25,493 bases of DNA, taken from the NCBI GenBank assembly GCA_964426415.1, contig CAYRQM010000026.1, positions 1 to 25,493 of the forward strand. Direction: 5' to 3'. A program made the translations under genes and the position numbers. Origin of the DNA: UBA3792 sp964426415. GTDB lineage: Bacteria; Bacillota; Clostridia; Christensenellales; CAG-138. The notes beneath the pieces are model-generated. The model searched no databases and was not told the DNA's origin. It saw only the letters and a program-made list of their open reading frames with translations. Below are positions 14,505 to 20,827 of the stretch, in pieces. Every line of letters begins with the position of its first letter. The stretch's first letter is position 1.

Positions 14505-14906
14505 TCAGCGCTCTTTCGCAACCGCGCCCAATACGCCGTTGATAAACTTTGCGGACTTGTCGCCGCCGAATCGTTTGGCAAGTTCGACCGCTTCGTTGAT
14601 GGACGCGCCTGCGGGAATGCCGGATTCGTAAAGAAGCTCGTAGGTGGCGATGCGCAAAATGGACAAATCGACCTTTGCGATGCGATCCAGCGTCCAGTCC
14701 TTGGCGTTTGCCGCGATCCGCCCGTCGATGTCGTCTTGGTAGGTGCGCACGCCGAACACCAGCGTTTCGCAGAAGTCGGCGTCCTCGTCACACAGCGGTT
14801 CGGTCACGTCGGATTGCTCCAACGCGTCTTTTAAAGTCCCTTCGCCGCCCACCGTTTCGGCGTACAGCAGCTTCATTGCGATTTCTCTTGCCAATGTGCG
14901 ATTCAT
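14505..14906 (-). CDS. nusB: Transcription antitermination factor NusB
   Basis: All-helical RNA-binding protein of 133 residues. With NusE (ribosomal protein S10) it binds boxA and supports antitermination of rRNA transcription. The N-terminal LAREIAMKLLYAE and the C-terminal ILRIATYELLY, INEAVELAKRFGGDKSAKFINGVLG are standard NusB sequence. AAGGGTG lies upstream of the ATG, and the start is one base after the DUF2273 stop. Length is usual. Confidence 0.96.
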   Translation of the reverse strand: MNRTLAREIAMKLLYAETVGGEGTLKDALEQSDVTEPLCDEDADFCETLVFGVRTYQDDIDGRIAANAKDWTLDRIAKVDLSILRIATYELLYESGIPAGASINEAVELAKRFGGDKSAKFINGVLGAVAKER

Positions 14907-14907
14907 G

Positions 14908-15114
14908 TTATTCACCCTTAAACAGCTTTCTGAAGAAATCGCGCACGGCTTGCGGGCCGCCCTTGTCCAAAAGATAGCCAAGCCCGATTGCCACTGCCAC
15001 CAGCACAAGCAGCAGCAGCGTCCACCAGCCGATGAGCACAATCAGCACCACCAAAAGAATGGCGGCGACGGAAAGCAGGATGCTCCATCTGTGGTTGTTG
15101 AAAAACTCTTTCAT
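14908..15114 (-). CDS. DUF2273 small membrane protein
   Basis: A 68-residue protein with two hydrophobic stretches (about 10-28 and 30-46) and a basic tail ending FRKLFKGE. It matches the short DUF2273 family that almost always accompanies amaP and asp23. In the Asp23 system it is thought to help anchor the complex at the membrane; its exact role is not known. GAGG lies five bases before the ATG and it follows amaP by 11 bases. Confidence 0.85.
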   Translation of the reverse strand: MKEFFNNHRWSILLSVAAILLVVLIVLIGWWTLLLLVLVAVAIGLGYLLDKGGPQAVRDFFRKLFKGE

Positions 15115-15125
15115 GGCAGCCTCGC

Positions 15126-15680
15126 TTATCCGACGCGGGACGGCGCGCCCGCAGCCTCGGCGTTTTCGACGAGCACGCGCACATCGTTGACGCGAATGCC
15201 GCTGTACGTCTCGACGTATTCCTTGACGGACTTTTGCAGATCGGCGGTGAGGGTGGGCAAGACCGTTTCGGGCATGGCGGCGATGCGCGCATAGATGGCG
15301 ACGCCGTCGTTTTGCGGCGAGACGGAGGTTTTACAGTCGCGCACGCCGCGCTGGGCGCGCAGATGCCGCAGCACCATGCCGTTGAGCGCCGCATAGGTGA
15401 TGGAGGAACTGCCGATTTCGGTTTGCTGCAATAGCGCCGCCGACGGCCGTGCCTGCTTGCGGCCGGAGATCGCAAAGAACATCCGCACCGCAAGGATGGC
15501 GATGAGCAGCGCCGCGCCGCAAATGATGAGCTTGACCACCGTTTCGTCCAGATAGGTGAGTGCGTTTTGCATTTCGACGATGCCAAACGGCCAGCAGAAT
15601 GCGACCAGACATGCCATAACGCACAGCGCCAGCACGATCAGTGCCAGCAAAACCAGTAGAATTTTGTCAATGACTTTCAT
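15126..15680 (-). CDS. amaP: AmaP, membrane anchor of Asp23
   Basis: A 184-residue membrane protein with two N-terminal transmembrane helices (about 7-32 and 48-70) and a cytosolic Asp23-like domain after residue 80. In Staphylococcus AmaP tethers the abundant Asp23 to the membrane, and the system is linked to cell-envelope stress. The ATG has GGGAGGGG upstream. It lies between asp23 and the DUF2273 gene, the usual order. A perfect 8-bp hairpin sits in the 61-base gap after asp23. Confidence 0.88.
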   Translation of the reverse strand: MKVIDKILLVLLALIVLALCVMACLVAFCWPFGIVEMQNALTYLDETVVKLIICGAALLIAILAVRMFFAISGRKQARPSAALLQQTEIGSSSITYAALNGMVLRHLRAQRGVRDCKTSVSPQNDGVAIYARIAAMPETVLPTLTADLQKSVKEYVETYSGIRVNDVRVLVENAEAAGAPSRVG

Positions 15681-15713
15681 ATTGCCCCTCCCGTGTGGCT
15701 TGTCCGCGTACGC

Positions 15714-15735
15714 TTGCCGAATCGATGTTCGGCAA
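15714..15735 (-). promoter_or_regulatory. Intercistronic hairpin between asp23 and amaP
   Basis: Bases 15714-15721 and 15728-15735 form a perfect 8-bp stem (TTGCCGAA/TTCGGCAA) with a 6-base loop, starting six bases after the asp23 stop. There is no T tract, so it is not a standard terminator. It could stabilise or delimit an asp23-rich transcript, since Asp23 is needed in larger amounts than AmaP. Confidence 0.5.
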
Positions 15736-15741
15736 ACAGCG

Positions 15742-16152
15742 TCACTTGACGCGATTATCGACCTTGACAGGTTCTTCGACTTCGGCGTTGAACGCGATGG
15801 AATTGACCGCGATGTTGACTTCGACCACGCGCAGCCCCGTCATCATCTCGATGGCGTTCTTGACCGCCTCCTGCACGGCGCTGCAAACCGTTTGCAGCTT
15901 GTAGCCGTACTTGACGATGATGTTCATGTCGATGGCGCATTCCACGGAACCAACCTCGACCTTGACGCCCTTGGTGTAGCTCTTTTTGCCCAACTTTTCG
16001 CCCAGCCCTTCGATGGCGGTGCCGCTCATGCCCTGCACGCCCTCGATTTCGCCGGCTGCCAGCGTTGCGATGGTGGCAATGACGTCGTCTGCATAGACAA
16101 CCTTGCCGCCCGATTCGCCCGCTTCCGTGATGATGTCTTTATATTCGCTCAT
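15742..16152 (-). CDS. asp23: Asp23/Gls24 family envelope stress protein
   Basis: Cytosolic, membrane-associated protein of 136 residues. The core of the family is plain: GKVVYADDVIATIATLAAGEIEGVQGM near the N-terminus, GVKVEVGS, IDMNIIVKYG, and a C-terminal VVEVNIAVNSIAF. Related proteins form filament-like assemblies under the membrane through AmaP and respond to alkaline or envelope stress. ATG 16152 has GGAGG seven bases upstream; the frame could extend to 16230, but that part covers the promoter and ribosome binding site. A good sigma-A promoter precedes it. It is adjacent to the spoIIIA operon, as in many Clostridia. Confidence 0.94.
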   Translation of the reverse strand: MSEYKDIITEAGESGGKVVYADDVIATIATLAAGEIEGVQGMSGTAIEGLGEKLGKKSYTKGVKVEVGSVECAIDMNIIVKYGYKLQTVCSAVQEAVKNAIEMMTGLRVVEVNIAVNSIAFNAEVEEPVKVDNRVK

Positions 16153-16195
16153 GTGTTTGCCTCCTTGTTGTTCGGGAAAATCCATATACAAGGTT

Positions 16196-16224
16196 AGTAT
16201 ACCATCTTCCCCGCGAAAAGTAAA
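16196..16224 (-). promoter_or_regulatory. Sigma-A promoter of asp23
   Basis: On the minus strand TTTACT (16219-16224) and TATACT (16196-16201) are separated by 17 bases, 44 bases before the asp23 start. It allows asp23, amaP, DUF2273 and probably nusB onward to be transcribed in vegetative cells, independent of the sporulation operon upstream. No clear terminator separates it from spoIIIAH. Confidence 0.8.
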
Positions 16225-16267
16225 CACCAACCCGCACCATTTCCGAAAATCCTATCAACGCCTTTCG

Positions 16268-16807
16268 TCAGACCGCCGGACTGATCTTGACGTTCTCCGC
16301 CTTTTCGCCCGTTTCCCGCAGCACGATGTCCAAAATCTGCGCCACCTGCTCGTCGGTCAGCGTTTCCGTGTCCACAATGACGTTGACGCTGCCCGCGTGC
16401 ATGGACACGATCACTTCGGAAAAGCCCTTGGAACGAATCAGATTCTCCACGGTCAGCTCCAGCTCCATACAGTTGATCAGCTCCAGCTTCTGCTTTTGCG
16501 CATCGTCCAGCGTCTCGGCGTCGGCGCCCTGCGCCACGATGGCGTCCAGATATGCCAGCTCTTGGGTGCGCACGTTGTCCCGTTCCTCCCGATAGGAGGC
16601 AAAGAAGCCGACCATCGGGTCGGATGCGGCGGAAACCGCCTGCACGTCGTCCTTGTTCGTGGTGCTGACCTCTTGCTCGCCCGCCTTTTCCCGATTGTTG
16701 ACGACCACGTTTGTGATGATTGCCGCTGCCAAAAGCAGGCAAATGCCCACCACCGCCAGTATCCGCATATTCACATGCTTTTTGATCCAATCTCGGGTGT
16801 TCTTCAT
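16268..16807 (-). CDS. spoIIIAH: Stage III sporulation protein AH
   Basis: A 179-residue bitopic protein: basic cytosolic N-terminus, one transmembrane helix (about 15-36), then an extracytoplasmic domain. In Bacillus the mother-cell SpoIIIAH binds forespore SpoIIQ to build the feeding-channel complex that keeps the forespore active. The C-terminal ring-building-motif domain is visible from about residue 75, with helical RTQELAYLDAIVA and CMELELTVENLIRSKGFSEVIVSM then VNVIVDTETLTDEQVAQI. It ends the spoIIIA operon, 30 bases after spoIIIAG. The partner SpoIIQ is not in this window. Confidence 0.93.
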   Translation of the reverse strand: MKNTRDWIKKHVNMRILAVVGICLLLAAAIITNVVVNNREKAGEQEVSTTNKDDVQAVSAASDPMVGFFASYREERDNVRTQELAYLDAIVAQGADAETLDDAQKQKLELINCMELELTVENLIRSKGFSEVIVSMHAGSVNVIVDTETLTDEQVAQILDIVLRETGEKAENVKISPAV

Positions 16808-16837
16808 GATTGTTCCTCCTCCTACTTTTGCTTCATT

Positions 16838-17416
16838 CTATGAACCATATGACATTTCAAACACTTCAATGCAGGAAAGCGGCACATTTGTCGCCGCGTG
16901 TACCGCGCTTTGCAGCGCCAGCCGCACCGACAGATCGGACGCGCCCTCCGCCACCACGATGACGCCGCGTATGGTCGGTTCCTTTTCGTACAGCACCAGC
17001 GCCTTCTCGCCGTCGCCCGTGTCGATGGTCGCAGGTTCCACCACCTCGCGGGTGGTGCGCGACGCCGCCGATTCGTTGCTGCGGGCGGAGTCCTCCACCG
17101 TCTCATCCGTTTGCCGCAGCGTCGCGGTCACGATTTCGCTGCTCGTTTCATAGGTAATCAACACATCCACCTTGCCCGCGCCGCGAATCTTGGACAGCAC
17201 CGCAATCAGGCGTTCCTCTAACGACGCCTCCGGTTCCATCTGCTGCGTCGGCTCCGTCACCTCCGTCTTTGTCTCGCAGCGGTCAAACGTGCCGCCAAAT
17301 TTCAAAAGCAGCAACGCCGCAAGCAGCAGCGCGCCGTACACCAAGATGCTTTTCTTTTTTCCGTCGCGCAGCCATTCTGCGACCCGCGAAAAACCGGTTT
17401 GCTTCTTTTGCACCAT
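16838..17416 (-). CDS. spoIIIAG: Stage III sporulation protein AG
   Basis: A 192-residue protein with one N-terminal transmembrane helix (about 25-41) and an extracytoplasmic ring-building domain. In Bacillus SpoIIIAG forms a large oligomeric ring in the channel joining mother cell and forespore. Visible here are LEERLIAVLSKIRGAGKVDVLITYE, an acidic and Ser/Thr-rich insertion, then KEPTIRGVIVVAEGASDLSVRLALQSAVHAA near the C-terminus. GGAGG lies upstream of the ATG. It starts 18 bases after the unusually short spoIIIAF. Confidence 0.93.
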   Translation of the reverse strand: MVQKKQTGFSRVAEWLRDGKKKSILVYGALLLAALLLLKFGGTFDRCETKTEVTEPTQQMEPEASLEERLIAVLSKIRGAGKVDVLITYETSSEIVTATLRQTDETVEDSARSNESAASRTTREVVEPATIDTGDGEKALVLYEKEPTIRGVIVVAEGASDLSVRLALQSAVHAATNVPLSCIEVFEMSYGS

Positions 17417-17434
17417 ATCGCCTCCGCAAGCAAA

Positions 17435-17605
17435 TTATGACGGGATCAGTCCAAGAATTTGTTCTGCCAGCGCCGCAAAGAACAGCAGTCCCGTGGTGAT
17501 GCGCGCCGTCTTGCCCACGCCGTCGGCAGGCAGCAGCGCTTCGCAAATGCCCGTGACCAAGCCGATTGCCGCAATGCGCGTCGCCGCAGCCAACACCGCG
17601 TTCAT
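17435..17605 (-). CDS. spoIIIAF: Minimal SpoIIIAF (membrane portion only)
   Basis: A 56-residue protein in the exact place of spoIIIAF, between spoIIIAE (4-base ATGA overlap) and spoIIIAG (18 bases). It has two hydrophobic helices joined by ADGVGKTAR, resembling the N-terminal two-helix part of SpoIIIAF, whose usual length is roughly 170-200 residues. The C-terminal soluble ring-building domain is absent, and there is no room for it before spoIIIAG. The short frame is in step with translational coupling, so it looks like a genuine reduced form rather than an artefact. A frameshift is unlikely because the whole downstream gap is only 18 bases. Identity rests on position and topology more than on sequence. 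Confidence 0.75.
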   Translation of the reverse strand: MNAVLAAATRIAAIGLVTGICEALLPADGVGKTARITTGLLFFAALAEQILGLIPS

Positions 17606-18726
17606 GCTTTCAGCACCCCCATCAAAAGCCCCACGCACGCCAAATACATCACCAACACCGCAATCACGCACAGCAGCGCGACGCCCAGCGTGTTGCCCAT
17701 GCCGTCCAGCGTTTCGGCATACGCCTTTGTGCCGAACATCCGCGCAATCACCGCGCCGACCTTCAGCGCGCACTGCTGCAAAAACAGTGCCAAAATGGGC
17801 TTTACGCACAGCAGCAGCAACACCAAAATCCCCGTGACGCCCAACGTGGAACGCACCAGCACCAAGCATTGGTACGCTGTTTCCACCGAGTCCGAAACCA
17901 GCCCGCCCACCACGGGCAGCGAGCCTGCCGCGAGCTTGGTGGTGCGCAGCAGCAGCGAGTCCGAATTGGTCGCCACCACGCTGCGAATCGCCGTCACCGC
18001 CAAATACAGCGACGACAGTACGCCCACGCCCCATCGACACAGCCGATGGCACAGCTTGCCGATGGAGGCGACTCTGCCGTTTTGCATCGGGTCCACCGTG
18101 CAAAGTACCCCGCCGATGAGCGCGACGGGCAGCACGATGCGGGTCATGACACCAATCACGCCGTCCGCCAGCAGCGCCATAGTGGGCGTCAGCAGCGCGC
18201 CGCTTGCTTCCATGCCGCACAGAATCAAGAAGCTCAACAGGATCGGCGTCAGCACCTCGCCCGTGTCGTGCAGCAGCGTCAGCGTCCTTTGCGCCTGCCA
18301 CAGATAGGGAAACACCGTGGCAAGCACCGCGCAGCCCGTCACGATGCGCAGAATCGGCTCCGCCATATGCGCCGCGCCGCCTTGGGGCGAAAGCCCCGCA
18401 AACAGCGCGCACAGCACGCCAAGCCCCACATAGATCGCAAGCCGACCCAATGCGGCGTACACGTCCTCGCGCATCGCGCGCTGCAAGCGGTCGTACAGCG
18501 TCTTTGCCGAAAGCGTCGAACCGCCCGTTTCCACCGTGTCGTTTAAGAAATCCGACGGCACAAACGTGCCAAACGATTCGTCCTGCCCCGCGAACCAATC
18601 GTCCCAAGCGGACAAATCCACCGCGTCCAACAGTGCCGAAAGTCCGTCCTGCACCTCCTCCGTATCGGGTGCAAACGCCGCAAGCGGCAGCACGACCAAC
18701 AGGGCGCAAAGCAAAATGCGTCTCAT
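17602..18726 (-). CDS. spoIIIAE: Stage III sporulation protein AE
   Basis: A 374-residue polytopic membrane protein with a cleavable-looking signal sequence (about 1-18), a soluble segment to about residue 95, and some six to eight hydrophobic helices. It is the largest spoIIIA product and is thought to form an export-like core of the mother cell-to-forespore channel. Family segments include RTTKLAAGSLPVVGGLVSDS, VGALLI-like ALKVGAVIARMFG, and the GVLSSLYLAV region. Its ATG overlaps the spoIIIAD stop (ATGA), and its stop overlaps spoIIIAF in the same way. Confidence 0.93.
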   Translation of the reverse strand: MRRILLCALLVVLPLAAFAPDTEEVQDGLSALLDAVDLSAWDDWFAGQDESFGTFVPSDFLNDTVETGGSTLSAKTLYDRLQRAMREDVYAALGRLAIYVGLGVLCALFAGLSPQGGAAHMAEPILRIVTGCAVLATVFPYLWQAQRTLTLLHDTGEVLTPILLSFLILCGMEASGALLTPTMALLADGVIGVMTRIVLPVALIGGVLCTVDPMQNGRVASIGKLCHRLCRWGVGVLSSLYLAVTAIRSVVATNSDSLLLRTTKLAAGSLPVVGGLVSDSVETAYQCLVLVRSTLGVTGILVLLLLCVKPILALFLQQCALKVGAVIARMFGTKAYAETLDGMGNTLGVALLCVIAVLVMYLACVGLLMGVLKA

Positions 18727-19115
18727 GTCGTTTGTCCTTTCAGCAGCGTGACCGCAAGCTCCAAAAGCGTCACCGCAACGGGCAGCGCGCACGCCAGCAT
18801 CCCAATTCGCCCGCCCAGCTCCAGCTTGGCGGCGATGGCGGTTTGCCCCGCGTCGCGGCACAGGTTCGCGCCAAACTGCGTCAGATAGGCGATGCCCAGA
18901 ATCTTGACCAGCGCGGCGAAGTAGGTCAGCGGCACCTGATACGCTTCGCACAGCTTTTTTATCGTGTCGAACAAACCCGTCAGCTCGCCAATCACCGACA
19001 GCAGCAGCAACAGCGCCGTGGCGCCGCCGATGATGAAACCGTATTCGGCGCGCACGCTGCGCAGCAGGATTGCAAGCGCGCACCCGATTACCGCCAGCAA
19101 GACCAGCCGTTCCAT
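18723..19115 (-). CDS. spoIIIAD: Stage III sporulation protein AD
   Basis: A 130-residue integral membrane protein with about four hydrophobic helices and conserved ILRSVRAEYGFIIGGATA, VKILGIAYLTQFGANLCRDAGQTAIAAKLELGGRI. It resembles the SpoIIIAC/AD family of small membrane components of the channel. The start is one base after the spoIIIAC stop; the stop overlaps spoIIIAE. Length matches the family. Confidence 0.94.
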   Translation of the reverse strand: MERLVLLAVIGCALAILLRSVRAEYGFIIGGATALLLLLSVIGELTGLFDTIKKLCEAYQVPLTYFAALVKILGIAYLTQFGANLCRDAGQTAIAAKLELGGRIGMLACALPVAVTLLELAVTLLKGQTT

Positions 19116-19116
19116 G

Positions 19117-19314
19117 TCAGTACAGGGAGAACGTGGTGCGGATGGCGTCAAACAGCGACGACACCATGGACAGCATCACCATGGTGGCAAGCACCAGCCC
19201 TGCCACCGCCGCCACCGTCGCCAAGTCCTCCCGCCCATTCTGTTTCAAAAGCTGCACAATCACGGCTGCCAAGATCCCGATGCCTGCGATCTTAAAGAGC
19301 AATTCTATGTCCAT
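19117..19314 (-). CDS. spoIIIAC: Stage III sporulation protein AC
   Basis: A 65-residue membrane protein with two helices, sequence IELLFKIAGIGILAAVI near the N-terminus and a KQNGREDLATVAAVAGLV loop and helix. It is the short partner of SpoIIIAD in the channel complex. GGAGG lies five bases before the ATG. Size is standard. Confidence 0.94.
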   Translation of the reverse strand: MDIELLFKIAGIGILAAVIVQLLKQNGREDLATVAAVAGLVLATMVMLSMVSSLFDAIRTTFSLY

Positions 19315-19325
19315 TTCGTCCTCCG

Positions 19326-19805
19326 TCAAAGTAACAGGATCGCAAGTCCCGCGCCTGCCAATACGCCGATGCTGCGGTACAGGCGTCCCTTCTTGGCGTC
19401 GGCGTCCGCCTCCGTCTTTGCGTGCCCCAAGGCGGTGCAAAGCGTGTCCGCCCGCAACAAAAGCGTCCGTCGTTCCACATCCTCCATGCCGTCCAAAAAG
19501 GATGCAAGCGCCGCCTGCTCCGCCGCCTGCACGCCGTCCACGCCTTGTGCCGCCGTTCGCGCCGCTTCGTCGGATGCATTTCCCTGCTCCAAGCCGTCCA
19601 AATAGCAACCGATGGCTGTGCCCAATGCGCCGCTTGTGCCGCCCGCCCGACGCAGCGGCGTGCCGTTCTGAATCTGCTCCAAGAACGATTCCAGCGACGC
19701 AAGCAGCGCGTCGATTGCCTTTGCGCGCGCCGACAAGCGTTTTGCCGCCTGCAGCCCCAGCATGGTACAGACGCCGAACAGCAGCAGAATCCCAATCGTT
19801 TTCAT
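19326..19805 (-). CDS. spoIIIAB: Stage III sporulation protein AB
   Basis: A 159-residue protein with hydrophobic helices at both ends (about 3-20 and 146-159) and a helical soluble core, as in SpoIIIAB and the related type II secretion GspF-like domains. The C-terminal KKGRLYRSIGVLAGAGLAILLL is typical. The ATG overlaps the spoIIIAA stop (ATGA). It probably anchors or regulates the SpoIIIAA ATPase at the membrane. Confidence 0.92.
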   Translation of the reverse strand: MKTIGILLLFGVCTMLGLQAAKRLSARAKAIDALLASLESFLEQIQNGTPLRRAGGTSGALGTAIGCYLDGLEQGNASDEAARTAAQGVDGVQAAEQAALASFLDGMEDVERRTLLLRADTLCTALGHAKTEADADAKKGRLYRSIGVLAGAGLAILLL

Positions 19806-20734
19806 GGCGATTCCTCCGCCGTTTTCAGCGCTTGCCCGTCGCCGTCCAGCACGGCGCGCACGCACCCGCGCCCTTCCAACAGCACGATGCGGGAAAAGAC
19901 GCGCTCCTTTGCCAGCCGATGCAGCGCTTTGCGCATTGCAAGCTCCTCCATGCCGCGTCCGTGGGCGGTTGCCACCACCGTGACGCCGCATCCGCGTGCC
20001 CGCAGCAGCGCGTCGATGTCCGCCGTTTCGTTCAACTCGTCGGTGGCAAGCACTTGGGGCGAAAGCGCCGCAATCAACCGCTGCATCGCGTCCGCCTTTT
20101 TTATTCCCGCCAGCACATCGGTGCGCGCCCCCAAATCGAACGCTGTGCCGCCGTCGTCGGCGCCGCAAAGCTCAAATCGTTCGTCCGCCACCGCCACGCG
20201 GCAGGGCGTGAACCCGCACAACCCGTCCGACGCCAAGCGAATCAGATCGCGCAGCACCGTGGTCTTGCCGCTGCCCGGCTGCCCCACAAGCAGCGTGGAG
20301 CAGAGCGCACCATTCTCGTTGAGCCAAGGCGCCAGCGGGATTGCCGCGCCCTTTACCTCGCGTGCGATGCGGATGCAAAAGCCCGTCACGGAGGAAAAGC
20401 GTGTCGGCGTGCCGTTCGCGCGCTGCATCCGTCCCGCCAGTCCCACCCGATACCCGCCGCCCAGCGTGATGAAACCGTTGGTGAGTTCGTTCTCCCATGC
20501 ATAGCGGGAATGCTCGGTAAACCGTGCCAGCAGCCGTTCGCACGCTGCGCGATCCGTCATGGGACGTGCGTCCGCGCCGTACACGATGCGGTCGTATCCG
20601 TCGAACACCAGCTCCAGCGGGCGGTCTTGGCGAATCCGAATTTCCAAGAGCGGCGCATCATCCGGAACGGACGACAGCACCGATGCCACAGCGGCAGGCA
20701 TCAGCGGCAAAAGACGTTGCTTCCACGGTTCCAT
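19802..20734 (-). CDS. spoIIIAA: Stage III sporulation protein AA, secretion-type ATPase
   Basis: A 310-residue cytosolic ATPase of the type II/IV secretion superfamily that powers or gates the SpoIIIA-SpoIIQ channel. Walker A is GQPGSGKT (151-158); the Walker B region is VLATDELNE (TDE at 231-233) where many homologues have TDEIG. GARTDVLAG and TVVATAHG follow the usual order. The N-terminal domain includes EIRIRQDRPLEL and ITLGGGYRVGLAGR. AAAGGAGG lies upstream of the ATG. It is the first gene of the spoIIIA operon, with a candidate sigma-E promoter and a terminator from the upstream gene just before it. Confidence 0.95.
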   Translation of the reverse strand: MEPWKQRLLPLMPAAVASVLSSVPDDAPLLEIRIRQDRPLELVFDGYDRIVYGADARPMTDRAACERLLARFTEHSRYAWENELTNGFITLGGGYRVGLAGRMQRANGTPTRFSSVTGFCIRIAREVKGAAIPLAPWLNENGALCSTLLVGQPGSGKTTVLRDLIRLASDGLCGFTPCRVAVADERFELCGADDGGTAFDLGARTDVLAGIKKADAMQRLIAALSPQVLATDELNETADIDALLRARGCGVTVVATAHGRGMEELAMRKALHRLAKERVFSRIVLLEGRGCVRAVLDGDGQALKTAEESP

Positions 20735-20755
20735 GCTCGTCCTCCTTTCTTACAC

Positions 20756-20784
20756 ACTCTATGCACACCGTCCGCCATTTATCA
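20756..20784 (-). promoter_or_regulatory. Candidate sigma-E promoter of the spoIIIA operon
   Basis: On the minus strand TGATAAA (20778-20784) and CATAGAGT (20756-20763) are 14 bases apart, 22 bases before spoIIIAA. The -10 resembles the sigma-E CATACAAT element in six of eight bases and the spacing is right; the -35 is a partial match. Since spoIIIA is mother-cell expressed in model spore formers, the site is plausible, but this is pattern matching only. Confidence 0.55.
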
Positions 20785-20790
20785 CGCAAC

Positions 20791-20813
20791 AAAAAAAGCC
20801 GCCAAACGGCGGC
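20791..20813 (-). terminator. Rho-independent terminator after the U32 peptidase gene
   Basis: On the minus strand a GC-rich 6-bp stem (GCCGCC/GGCGGC, 4-base loop) is followed by seven T. It starts 14 bases after the stop of the U32 gene and isolates the spoIIIA operon from it. Confidence 0.93.
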
Positions 20814-20827
20814 AAGGCGGGTTGTGC

